Source: Balneolaceae bacterium
GTDB taxonomy: Bacteria > Bacteroidota > Rhodothermia > Balneolales > Balneolaceae
DNA length: 10,814 nt
Assembly (NCBI GenBank): GCA_007118525.1
Contig: SKRK01000245.1
Location: forward strand, 1-10,814
Direction: 5' to 3'
Shown here: positions 1 to 6,355 of the stretch, in pieces
Layout of the letters: each line of letters begins with the position of its first letter
Position numbering within the stretch: the first letter of the stretch is position 1
Notes under the pieces: generated by a model
Told to the model about the DNA's origin: nothing
The model's input: only the letters and a program-made list of their open reading frames with translations
Databases searched by the model: none
Translations under genes and position numbers: made by a program

Positions 1-2
1 CT

Positions 3-1883
3 CTCGCCTTATCCGCGGTTTTAGCCATCACGCTCCTCGCCCTCAGCCCGGATCAAGCCGAAGCACAGCGCGCCGGCTACTGGCAGCAGGAGGTGGAGTA
101 TGTAATAGAGGTCGATTTTGACGTGGAGACCAACCGGTATGCCGGCAAGCAGACCCTTACCTACCACAACAATTCACCTGATGTGATCGACCGCGTATTC
201 TATCATCTATTCTTCAATGCATTTCAGCCAAACAGCATGATGGATAAACGCTCACGAACCATCGCCGATCCCGACCGCAGGGTACGCGATCGAATCTATC
301 ACTACGATGAAACCGAAATCGGGTATCAAAAAATTGACTGGATCAAACAGAATGGAACAGAAGTCGATTTCACAATAAAGGGAACCATAATGGAAGTTCA
401 CCTTGCCGAACCTATCCAGCCCGGAGAGAGCGTGGTTTTTGAGATGGAGCATGAAGCACAGGTTCCCCTTCAAACCCGGCGTTCGGGACGCGACAACGCA
501 GAGGGAGTACGCTACTCCATGGCGCAGTGGTATCCCAAAATTGCCGCGTACGACGAGAGAGGCTGGTACGCCGACCCCTACATCGGCAGAGAGTTTTACG
601 CCCCGTTCGGTACGTTTGATATTACCATTCACATCGACCGCAACTACGTGGTTGCATCCGGATCAATTCTGCAAAACCCTGAGGAGGTTGGATACGGGTA
701 TGAGAGCGCCGACATGCAGGTGCAAAGGCCGTCTGGTGATAAACTTACCTGGCACTTCAGGGCTGAGAACGTTCACGATGTAATGTGGGCAGCCGACCCC
801 GATTATACGCACGTTACCGCACAGGTCCCCGACGGGCCCCTGCTGAGATTTTTCTATCAAACGGATCCCGTTGCAATAAACGCATCTGAAGAGCGACAGG
901 GCGAGCTGCTGGCTAACTGGGAAGCCCTGCCTGAGTATACCATCAAAGCCTTTCAATACATGAATGAGCGTTACGGCAAATATCCGTACGATGAATATAT
1001 AGTTATCCAGGGCGGTGATGGCGGCATGGAGTACACCATGGGAACGCTGATTACCGGCAACCGAAACCTTCGAAGCCTGGTCAGTGTAACGGTACATGAG
1101 CTGATACATGCATGGTATGAGGGGGTAATTGCAACCAATGAGGTGTATGATCAATGGATAGATGAAGGGTTCACTGTTTACGCCTCCGCATTCGTCATGG
1201 ATGAGATTTTTGATAACGGAGAAAGTGATCCAATGCTGTCGCGCTACAGTGGATATTTTAATGTTGTGAATGCCGGCATTGAAGAGCCGATGCACAAGCA
1301 TGCCGATCACTATATCACGAATTCTGCTTACAGTATGGCCTCATACACAAAAGGAGCCATCTTTCTGCATCAGCTCGGTTATATTATCGGGGATGACGTG
1401 CTTCAAAGAACACTTCTTAGCTTTTTTGAAGAGTGGAAATTCAAACATCCCACAGGTCACGACTTCATCCGTTTGGCTGAAAGAGAGAGCGGCATTGACT
1501 TGAAATGGTATTACGAATACTGGATCACAACCACCAAGACCATCGATTATGGAATTGCAGATGTTGCAGATGCGGATGGCATAACTGCCGTCACGCTTGA
1601 ACGGATCGGGTTAATGCCGATGCCCCTTGATGTGGAAGTGGAGTTTATCGACGGAACGGTGAAGCACTACTACATTCCAATGCGCATCATGTGGGGACAG
1701 AAGGAGAATGAATTCCCGGATATTGACCGCGTAATTTCTGAGGATTGGCCTTGGGTGTTTCCGGAATATGAACTGTCTATAGATCGACCTTTGAATGAGA
1801 TTCATCGGATTGAAATTGACCCATCTTTCAGAATGGCGGATATTGACAGATCCAACAACACATGGAGCCGGGAAGATTCATAA
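3..1883 (+). CDS. Secreted M1-family zinc metallopeptidase (5' partial)
   Basis: This is a gluzincin aminopeptidase-type enzyme that probably trims peptides outside the cytoplasm. The zinc site is complete: HELIH at 1095-1109, with the third ligand glutamate exactly 18 residues further on (codon 1164, in DEGF). About 20 codons upstream is GGMEY (1020-1034), the equivalent of the M1 family's GAMEN exopeptidase motif. The N-terminal part matches the beta-rich domain that precedes the catalytic domain in this family. The frame is open to the left edge: the codons before the GTG at 93 encode a hydrophobic stretch ending in AEA-QR, which looks like the end of a Sec signal peptide with its cleavage site. 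The GTG at 93 is therefore internal and the true start lies upstream of the window. At least 627 codons are present, stop included. No C-terminal sorting domain is evident. Family assignment is secure; the substrate is unknown. Confidence 0.93.
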   Translation, partial: LALSAVLAITLLALSPDQAEAQRAGYWQQEVEYVIEVDFDVETNRYAGKQTLTYHNNSPDVIDRVFYHLFFNAFQPNSMMDKRSRTIADPDRRVRDRIYHYDETEIGYQKIDWIKQNGTEVDFTIKGTIMEVHLAEPIQPGESVVFEMEHEAQVPLQTRRSGRDNAEGVRYSMAQWYPKIAAYDERGWYADPYIGREFYAPFGTFDITIHIDRNYVVASGSILQNPEEVGYGYESADMQVQRPSGDKLTWHFRAENVHDVMWAADPDYTHVTAQVPDGPLLRFFYQTDPVAINASEERQGELLANWEALPEYTIKAFQYMNERYGKYPYDEYIVIQGGDGGMEYTMGTLITGNRNLRSLVSVTVHELIHAWYEGVIATNEVYDQWIDEGFTVYASAFVMDEIFDNGESDPMLSRYSGYFNVVNAGIEEPMHKHADHYITNSAYSMASYTKGAIFLHQLGYIIGDDVLQRTLLSFFEEWKFKHPTGHDFIRLAERESGIDLKWYYEYWITTTKTIDYGIADVADADGITAVTLERIGLMPMPLDVEVEFIDGTVKHYYIPMRIMWGQKENEFPDIDRVISEDWPWVFPEYELSIDRPLNEIHRIEIDPSFRMADIDRSNNTWSREDS

Positions 1884-2020
1884 TATAGCTTTAGCTTATT
1901 TACGTATTGATTTGAGTGCCTGATCATAGCTATTGCACAAAAGGTTTAAAAACTGAAATCTGAAGCTTGTTTTCATGATTCGTATCTTTATGCGAATTCA
2001 TTTTTGAATAAAATAAATTT

Positions 2021-3193
2021 ATGTCTGCCAATAAAAAGAACGATTACGCTCAGCGATCCCTGGATGCTCACAAAAAATATGGCGGTAAAGTAGCCATCCA
2101 CTCCAAAATGCCGCTCGATACCATCGACGACCTGAGTATAGCCTATACTCCCGGTGTAGCACAGCCCTGCCTTGATATATCGGAAAACCGAAAACTGGCC
2201 TACGAATACACCTCAAAACGGAATACCGTTGCCGTTATTAGCGACGGTTCTGCTGTTCTGGGCCTTGGAAATATTGGCCCCGAGGCAGCCATGCCGGTGA
2301 TGGAGGGGAAGGCCGTACTTTTCAAAAAATTTGCGGATGTAGATGCCATTCCAATAGTACTTTCATCGCAGGATACGGAAGAGATTATCCAGGCGGTAAA
2401 AATGATAGCCCCGACATTTGGCGGAATTAACCTTGAAGATATCTCCGCACCCCGATGTTTTGAAATTGAGAAACGTCTTAAGGAGATTCTTGATATCCCG
2501 GTAATGCACGACGATCAGCACGGAACAGCGGTAGTAACCCTGGCTGGAATGATAAACTCCCTGAAGGTAACCGGCAAAAAGTTTGAAGATTTGAGTATTG
2601 TAATCAACGGCGCCGGGGCAGCAGGTATGGCAATTATTTACCTGTTGAGAGAGATCGGTGTGAGGCAGATTATTATGTGCGACAGCCGCGGTATCATCCA
2701 TAGAGATCGTGGTGATCTGACTCCCGTTAAACAGGAGGTAGCCGAGATCACCAACGACCATCAACTTGAGGGAAGCCTTGAAGATGCCATAAAAGGTGCC
2801 GATATCTTTATTGGTGTTTCGGTACCCGGGGTTTTAACACCGGCTATGGTGCGAACCATGAAACAGGATCCTGTAATCTTTGCCATGGCCAATCCCGTAC
2901 CCGAAATCATGCCGGCTGAAGCCACCCAGGCCGGAGCCCGGATTATCGCCACGGGACGTTCCGACTTTCCCAACCAGATCAACAATGTGCTCGCCTTTCC
3001 CGGTATTTTCCGGGGCCTGCTGGATGCCCGATCAGCCAAACTGACCAACAAGATGTACATCGCCGCAGCTTATGCTATTGCTGATCAGGTAAAAGAACCG
3101 AATGAGGACAAAATCATCCCAGGCCCTTTCGAAGAAGGTGTTGCAAAAGCCGTAGCTAAAGCAGTGAAAGAGTGTGCTGAGGAAAAAATGTGA
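2021..3193 (+). CDS. Malic enzyme, short form (NAD(P)-dependent)
   Basis: This enzyme oxidatively decarboxylates malate to pyruvate, producing NADH or NADPH in the cytoplasm. At 390 residues it is the short bacterial form, without the C-terminal phosphotransacetylase-like domain of MaeB. The malic domain contains AYTPGVA (41-47, catalytic Tyr42), GKAVLFKKF (96-104, catalytic Lys97), NLEDI (138-142) and MHDDQHGTA (162-170), which supply the divalent-metal ligands. The NAD-binding domain has the glycine-rich GAGAAG (197-202), CDSRG (220-224) closing the second Rossmann strand, and ATGRSDFPNQINN (310-322). Cofactor preference cannot be decided from this. The ATG at 2021 follows an A/T-rich leader with no Shine-Dalgarno sequence. 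It is separated by 137 bp from the peptidase gene upstream and converges on the GIY-YIG gene. All catalytic residues are intact. Confidence 0.95.
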   Translation: MSANKKNDYAQRSLDAHKKYGGKVAIHSKMPLDTIDDLSIAYTPGVAQPCLDISENRKLAYEYTSKRNTVAVISDGSAVLGLGNIGPEAAMPVMEGKAVLFKKFADVDAIPIVLSSQDTEEIIQAVKMIAPTFGGINLEDISAPRCFEIEKRLKEILDIPVMHDDQHGTAVVTLAGMINSLKVTGKKFEDLSIVINGAGAAGMAIIYLLREIGVRQIIMCDSRGIIHRDRGDLTPVKQEVAEITNDHQLEGSLEDAIKGADIFIGVSVPGVLTPAMVRTMKQDPVIFAMANPVPEIMPAEATQAGARIIATGRSDFPNQINNVLAFPGIFRGLLDARSAKLTNKMYIAAAYAIADQVKEPNEDKIIPGPFEEGVAKAVAKAVKECAEEKM

Positions 3194-3262
3194 TAAGCTA
3201 GTAATATCACGAGTTTTCCAGATGCCCAAAGGCAAGATGTTCTATTTAGCCTTCAAATAATT

Positions 3263-3685
3263 TCATGATGGAAATTTTTTATTCCAGGGCGGCAGAGTAC
3301 CGTATGTCTCAAAATATTGCTGCATCAAAATCCCTTCAACATATCCAGGCAGATCCTGATTATTTTCATCGAAGGTTACGAACCAATAGATATCCAGAGC
3401 ATCAATCTTTTCCTCTTTTATTTTTTTGTCAAAATAGTGTTGCCATTTCATGCCGTCATGTTCGTTGTTCAGCCGGTCCCTTAAAAGCTGACTAGAAAAA
3501 ACACCTTTTTGGTCGACTGTGCCAGACGCTCCGATATAAACCAGGTCGATACCGCCATCGGCCAATCTCATGATGTAATAGACTCCCGGCTGGTCAGGAA
3601 CCTCTGAGCTTTTTTCCCTAAGGTTATCTCCCGGGTTGAAAAAAAAGTGACCATGATTCTTGTATTTGTTTGTTTGATCGAACAT
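3263..3685 (-). CDS. Small stand-alone GIY-YIG domain protein
   Basis: This is a 140-residue protein consisting almost only of a GIY-YIG fold. The signature is present in order: GVYYI (34-38, the 'GIY' strand), VYIGAS (49-54, the 'YIG' strand), RLNNEH (71-76, with the family's catalytic-type arginine), YVEGIL (115-120, metal-binding-type glutamate at 117) and PPWNKKF (132-138, asparagine at 135). All five positions expected for an active nuclease are therefore filled. There is no DNA-binding, UvrC-like or restriction-specificity domain, and no mobile element or methyltransferase nearby, so the role (repair, editing or other) is unknown. The ATG at 3685 has no Shine-Dalgarno sequence. It lies 121 bp downstream of the proline dehydrogenase stop on the same strand, so co-transcription is possible. 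Domain call fairly secure; function open. Confidence 0.8.
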   Translation of the reverse strand: MFDQTNKYKNHGHFFFNPGDNLREKSSEVPDQPGVYYIMRLADGGIDLVYIGASGTVDQKGVFSSQLLRDRLNNEHDGMKWQHYFDKKIKEEKIDALDIYWFVTFDENNQDLPGYVEGILMQQYFETYGTLPPWNKKFPS

Positions 3686-3787
3686 AGTTGTAATCTTAGA
3701 TTGAATTTAAAATTAGATATAAAATCAAGTTCTTTTCTCCCTTTGGCAATTATTCCAAACAAAAAAACCATCAACACCCTTCCCCTT

Positions 3788-3801
3788 GAGTCCTGAGTCC
3801 T
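3788..3801. repeat. Tandem duplication of GAGTCCT
   Basis: Two perfect copies of the heptamer GAGTCCT lie head to tail, followed by GA, six bases beyond the stop codon of the proline dehydrogenase gene. This is seen directly. It could be simple slippage or one member of a dispersed intergenic family; one window cannot tell. Confidence 0.5.
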
Positions 3802-3806
3802 GAAAC

Positions 3807-4658
3807 TCACTTCTTAAACATCGTACTCAGCACAAACCACACATTCTCTTTTCTTTCTAAGAGCCTTCGTTTGAAATAGGGAAACCACATGGTGCCGTAG
3901 GGTACGTAAACACGGGTATTGAACCCATCACGGGTCATTTGCTCCATCGTATCTTCGCGCAAACCATAGAGCATTTGAAATTCAAAGCGAGCCTTGCCGA
4001 TGTTATTCTCTGTAGTGTAGCTCTTTACCCACTCTACAAGTTCGTCGTCGTGTGTGGCTATACGGGGATACGTGGTCTTATCAAACAGTACTTTGGCATA
4101 CTCTTTAAATGCTTCCCTGATAGCCGGCATATTTTGCAGTGCTACCCGTTCAGGTTCACCATAAGCACCTTTGCATAAGCGAACGTCTGCACCCAGCTCA
4201 GCCAGTTCATCAATATCGCTTTTGGAACGATGCAGGTACGCCTGAATCACTATACCAACATGCTTTCCATATCTCTTAAAAGCGTCCTTGAAAATATCTA
4301 CCGTCTGCTGGGTATAGTCGGAACCCTCCATGTCAATCCTCACAAACGATTCGAGTCGCCGGGCTTCGTCCAAAAGCTTGTTCAGATTATCCCTGCAGTA
4401 CTCCTCATCAATATCCAAACCCAGCATGGTCAGCTTGATGGAGATTGTGCTCTTCAACCCGGCATCATGAATATCATTTAAAAGACCTACATACTCAACT
4501 ACAGTTTGATCTGCCGTATTTCGGTCTTTTACATTCTCGCCCAAAAGGTCGAGCGTTACCTTGATGTTCTTCTCATTCAGGGCTTTTATTTTTGGAACGG
4601 TTTCGTTAAAAGTCTCTCCGGCAACAAATCGCTTGGCAAGTATAAAAGGTAGTTTCAT
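3807..4658 (-). CDS. Monofunctional proline dehydrogenase (FAD-dependent)
   Basis: This enzyme oxidises L-proline to delta-1-pyrroline-5-carboxylate and passes electrons via FAD to the membrane quinone pool. At 283 residues it is the short monofunctional type, lacking the fused P5C dehydrogenase of PutA. Family blocks along the TIM barrel are IKLTMLG (74-80), RIDMEGS (107-113), QAYLHR (139-144), VRLCKGAY (159-166), FEFQMLYGLR (225-234) and VPYGTMWFPYFKRRLLER (252-269). The last block contains the paired arginines (264-265) that hold the proline carboxylate in known structures. An in-frame stop shortly upstream supports the ATG at 4658; there is no Shine-Dalgarno sequence. No P5C dehydrogenase or proline transporter is in the window, so the second step must be encoded elsewhere. 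Highly confident. Confidence 0.95.
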   Translation of the reverse strand: MKLPFILAKRFVAGETFNETVPKIKALNEKNIKVTLDLLGENVKDRNTADQTVVEYVGLLNDIHDAGLKSTISIKLTMLGLDIDEEYCRDNLNKLLDEARRLESFVRIDMEGSDYTQQTVDIFKDAFKRYGKHVGIVIQAYLHRSKSDIDELAELGADVRLCKGAYGEPERVALQNMPAIREAFKEYAKVLFDKTTYPRIATHDDELVEWVKSYTTENNIGKARFEFQMLYGLREDTMEQMTRDGFNTRVYVPYGTMWFPYFKRRLLERKENVWFVLSTMFKK

Positions 4659-4691
4659 GTATAATGGGTTAGGTAGAAATCGGGCGTAATA

Positions 4692-4720
4692 ATAGTAAAC
4701 TCTGTGATTACTTACATCAA
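4692..4720 (-). promoter_or_regulatory. Candidate promoter of the proline dehydrogenase gene
   Basis: Read on the minus strand, TTGATG (4715-4720) and TACTAT (4692-4697) are separated by exactly 17 bp, about 35 bp upstream of the start codon. Each hexamer matches the sigma-70 consensus at four of six positions. A perfect 10-bp palindrome (AAGTATACTT, 4719-4728) overlaps the -35 element by two bases and could be an operator. Inference from sequence only; the primary sigma factor of this group often prefers a different -10 box. Confidence 0.35.
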
Positions 4721-4814
4721 GTATACTTACTGATCCGAAATTTTTTTATCCAAAACGAAACTTGGAAGAGTATCACTTCGTAACAAGTACTAACTTTATT
4801 TAAAAAATACTGTT

Positions 4815-4916
4815 ATGAAGCGATTAGAAGCTATCTCACCGGAAAACTATTTTCTGACCAAATTCTTCGGAGTCATGTTGATTGCCTGCGCGCTCTTCAT
4901 CTTTTCCATTCTCTAA
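4815..4916 (+). CDS. Possible 33-residue single-pass membrane protein
   Basis: A short ORF of 33 codons plus stop. Its product begins with a charged, polar stretch (MKRLEAISPENYF, residues 1-13), followed by a hydrophobic segment from about residue 18 to the end, enough for one membrane span. It ends 25 bp before the start of the DUF4097-like gene on the same strand, which suggests a two-gene transcript. The leader is A/T-rich with no Shine-Dalgarno sequence, like most genes here. I recognise no family. Support is limited to position, a plausible membrane-protein composition and the otherwise unused 156-bp space upstream; it could be a chance ORF or a leader peptide. Confidence 0.45.
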   Translation: MKRLEAISPENYFLTKFFGVMLIACALFIFSIL

Positions 4917-4941
4917 TAATTACTAATAAGTCTGAAAAATC

Positions 4942-5880
4942 ATGGATAATAAATTCCAAAAATTTCTATTGGCACTGATTGCGATCCTTTTATCGTTTTT
5001 TTCAGGAGTTGATGCGCAAAATGAAAGGGATGCCTACCGAACCGAACTGTTCCAGACCTCGGCTACACCTATTGTTAACGTATCCACAATGGGCGGATTT
5101 GTGAATGTCTATGGCCATGATCAAGACGAAGTTAAAGTGCAGATGTTTGTTCAAAGGGGAGGACGCTACCTCTCCCCGTCCGATACTGATCTTTCTGAAT
5201 TTGAAATTTTGATTGAACAGGATGGAAACCGGGTTACTGCTTCAGCAACGCATGAGGGCACCGGATGGAGCAGGGTTTTCAGAACCAACAGGCCTCTTTC
5301 CGTCTCCTTTAAAGTATATGTGCCAACAGAGTCTGTAGTTGATGCAAGAACCAGTGGCGGGAGTATGTCTGCCGAAGATCTGGCCAATGAATTAAAACTC
5401 CGGACAAGCGGCGGCAGCGTGTCTGCAAAAAATGTGCATGGCGAGGTTGATCTGCATACATCAGGAGGCAGTGTAAACATCAATAATCTGAGCGGGAATA
5501 TTTTTGCACGCACCAGCGGTGGCTCAATAAATGCTGACAGGCTGGTAGGTAATGCTGAACTGAGAACTTCCGGAGGAACCATTAATATAAAAAACAGTGC
5601 AGCAAAAATTAGTGCAAGAACCAGTGGTGGCAGCATAAATGCTCACTTGCTTCGGTTTAATGACGATGTTGAACTTAGAACAAGCGGCGGTAATATTCGA
5701 ATAGAGCTGCCCGATTCCGATCATTTCGACCTGGACTTATCCGGAAATCGTGTTCAAACTGAACTTCGCAACTTCACCGGGAGCTCTGAAAGGAATAAAA
5801 TTACCGGCCGTATCGGAAATGGCGGGCCGAAGGTTTCAGCCCGAACAAGCGGAGGATCTGTAACTTTACGTTATTTTTAG
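4942..5880 (+). CDS. Secreted DUF4097-like repeat protein (putative adhesin family)
   Basis: A 312-residue exported protein. Residues 1-25 form a Sec signal peptide (KFQKF basic start, hydrophobic core, VDA-QN cleavage site). Residues 26-135 form a beta-rich N-terminal region. From residue 136 the protein is a ladder of (A/L)(R/H)TSGG(S/T/N) units starting at 137, 155, 173, 191, 209, 227, 247 and 302. The first five intervals are exactly 18 residues, then 20 and 55. A weaker copy (STMGG, 48-52) may mark the start of the repeat fold. This pattern matches DUF4097-type putative adhesin domains, thought to form a stacked beta-solenoid. Its molecular role is not known, so 'adhesin' is only the family label. 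The ATG at 4942 has no Shine-Dalgarno sequence. The short ORF just upstream may be co-transcribed. No anchor or lipobox is visible. Confidence 0.82.
   Translation: MDNKFQKFLLALIAILLSFFSGVDAQNERDAYRTELFQTSATPIVNVSTMGGFVNVYGHDQDEVKVQMFVQRGGRYLSPSDTDLSEFEILIEQDGNRVTASATHEGTGWSRVFRTNRPLSVSFKVYVPTESVVDARTSGGSMSAEDLANELKLRTSGGSVSAKNVHGEVDLHTSGGSVNINNLSGNIFARTSGGSINADRLVGNAELRTSGGTINIKNSAAKISARTSGGSINAHLLRFNDDVELRTSGGNIRIELPDSDHFDLDLSGNRVQTELRNFTGSSERNKITGRIGNGGPKVSARTSGGSVTLRYF
5350..5691 (+). repeat. 54-bp coding repeat (18-residue TSGG ladder)
   Basis: Seven TSGG-coding units lie here, the first six at exact 54-bp spacing and the seventh 60 bp on; an eighth lies apart at 5845. Synonymous codons differ freely between copies (threonine as ACC, ACA or ACT; serine as AGT, AGC, TCA or TCC), so the DNA copies are diverged while the residues are kept. 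That argues for an old repeat held by protein selection and against recent duplication. Confidence 0.85.
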
Positions 5881-6031
5881 CTTATTGCACCTCATGCGCC
5901 CCATAGAAGAGTCCGAAGCTGATTTCCGGCAGCCATTACAAAGTGATATCAAAATCACAATCAGTCAGCCTTAAGTTATTCTATATTTTTCTGCTTCATT
6001 ATATTGCCTCTCATCTCTTTTTTTATCAGAT

Positions 6032-6047
6032 TGTTCACATCAGAACA
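6032..6047. promoter_or_regulatory. Inverted repeat TGTTC-N6-GAACA (possible operator)
   Basis: A perfect 5-bp inverted repeat with a 6-bp spacer lies about 90 bp upstream of the candidate -35 box of the oxidase operon. Its shape fits a dimeric regulator site, but a repeat this short can occur by chance in a 343-bp gap. Confidence 0.25.
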
Positions 6048-6091
6048 GGGATGTTTTTATACTACATAGCTTTAATCATTTCGGCACGCTC

Positions 6092-6110
6092 TATGGGGGA
6101 ATCCCCTATA
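6092..6110. promoter_or_regulatory. GC-rich hairpin/palindrome upstream of the oxidase promoter
   Basis: Arms TATGGGGG (6092-6099) and CCCCTATA (6103-6110) flank a 3-base loop. Seven pairs are Watson-Crick and one is G-T. It stands out in an A/T-rich gap and ends 29 bp before the candidate -35 box. It could be an activator or repressor site for the oxidase operon, or the end of an upstream transcript, though no T-run follows it. Confidence 0.35.
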
Positions 6111-6139
6111 AAGCATCAAGGTCAAGCCCTATTCTGATT

Positions 6140-6168
6140 TTGCCGACTTAATTTTAGGTTGCTATATT
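6140..6168 (+). promoter_or_regulatory. Candidate promoter of the ba3 oxidase operon
   Basis: TTGCCG (6140-6145) and TATATT (6163-6168) are separated by 17 bp. The same bases also loosely fit the Bacteroidota-type pattern, a TTG followed about 20 bp later by TAnnTTTG. Transcription would start near 6175, leaving a leader of about 50 bases before the subunit IIa start. Inference from sequence only. Confidence 0.45.
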
Positions 6169-6186
6169 GTGTACGATAATTAAACA

Positions 6187-6200
6187 CTAACTAACTAACT
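6187..6200. repeat. CTAA tetranucleotide tract in the oxidase leader
   Basis: Three and a half tandem copies of CTAA lie between the candidate promoter and the Shine-Dalgarno sequence of the first oxidase gene. They would make an unstructured mRNA leader. The tract is too short to suggest phase variation with any confidence. Confidence 0.5.
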
Positions 6201-6213
6201 GAATATTTCTTAC

Positions 6214-6220
6214 GGGAGGA
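6214..6220 (+). promoter_or_regulatory. Strong Shine-Dalgarno sequence of subunit IIa gene
   Basis: GGGAGGA ends 3 bases before the ATG at 6224, so GGAGG is 4 bases from the start. It supports translation of this very short gene and is unusual here, because most other genes in the window lack such a site. Confidence 0.7.
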
Positions 6221-6223
6221 TTT

Positions 6224-6352
6224 ATGGGAAATGAGGAAACGGAACATGAAGAGTTCACACCCAAGGGGGCAATTGCGTTTTTTGTTGTGCTTTTGGTCTT
6301 TTTTATTGTCGTCTGGTTTGCACTCTACTTTGAAATGTTAGGGAGGGGTTGA
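6224..6352 (+). CDS. cbaD: Cytochrome ba3-type oxidase subunit IIa (42 residues)
   Basis: A 42-residue one-helix membrane subunit of a B-family heme-copper oxidase. The N-terminal ten residues are polar and acidic; TPKGAIAFF (12-20) leads into a single transmembrane helix (about 16-37), and the protein ends in LGRG. From memory, the 34-residue subunit IIa of Thermus thermophilus ba3 oxidase has the same layout: a PKGA(L)A entry, VFW in the helix and a terminal RG. In the family this helix packs against subunits I and II, occupying the place of one of the two subunit II helices of other oxidases. The gene has a strong Shine-Dalgarno sequence and stops 3 bases before the subunit II start, which is good operon evidence. 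It is short enough to be missed by routine gene calling. Confident because of motif and context together. Confidence 0.88.
   Translation: MGNEETEHEEFTPKGAIAFFVVLLVFFIVVWFALYFEMLGRG
6341..6348 (+). promoter_or_regulatory. Shine-Dalgarno sequence of subunit II inside the IIa gene
   Basis: GGGAGGGG lies within the last codons of the subunit IIa gene (its Gly-Arg-Gly end), 7 bases before the ATG at 6356. It supports that start and suggests coupled translation of subunits IIa and II. Confidence 0.65.
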
Positions 6353-6355
6353 TCG

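Larger units (their letters stand above)
5881..6223. other. Intergenic leader region of the oxidase operon
   Basis: This 343-bp stretch holds no convincing gene. A GTG-started frame at 5943-6137 has no ribosome-binding site and an unremarkable product. The region contains several inverted repeats, a T7 run at 6018-6024 without a preceding strong hairpin, a promoter candidate at 6140-6168, a CTAA tandem tract and a strong Shine-Dalgarno sequence at its end. I see no clear terminator for the upstream DUF4097-like gene. Confidence 0.6.

Noticed and set aside
93..95. GTG at 93 as the start of the M1 peptidase gene
   Set aside because: The frame stays open to the left edge, and the upstream codons encode the end of a signal peptide with an AEA-QR cleavage site, so the gene begins outside the window.
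663..1310. Antisense ORF of 215 residues within the M1 peptidase gene
   Set aside because: It lies opposite the active-site region of a well-conserved gene, shows no recognisable domain and has no ribosome-binding site.
1978..1997. ATTCG-N10-CGAAT dyad around a TATCTTTA box upstream of malic enzyme
   Set aside because: The dyad is only 5 bp and no -35 element sits at proper spacing, so I do not list a promoter there.
5166..5636. Antisense ORF with repeated LPPLV motifs opposite the DUF4097-like gene
   Set aside because: LPPLV is what the antisense strand of the TSGGS codons yields; the repeats are a shadow of the sense-strand ladder.
5350..5691. Regular 54-bp repeats considered as a CRISPR-like array
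   Set aside because: The repeats are in frame inside a coding gene, only the residues are conserved, and there are no unique spacers between identical DNA repeats.
6018..6024. T7 run as a terminator for the DUF4097-like gene
   Set aside because: No stable GC-rich hairpin precedes it.
5943..6137. GTG-started ORF of 64 codons in the gap before the oxidase operon
   Set aside because: It has no Shine-Dalgarno sequence, its hydrophobicity follows from T-rich DNA, and it overlaps inverted repeats that look regulatory.
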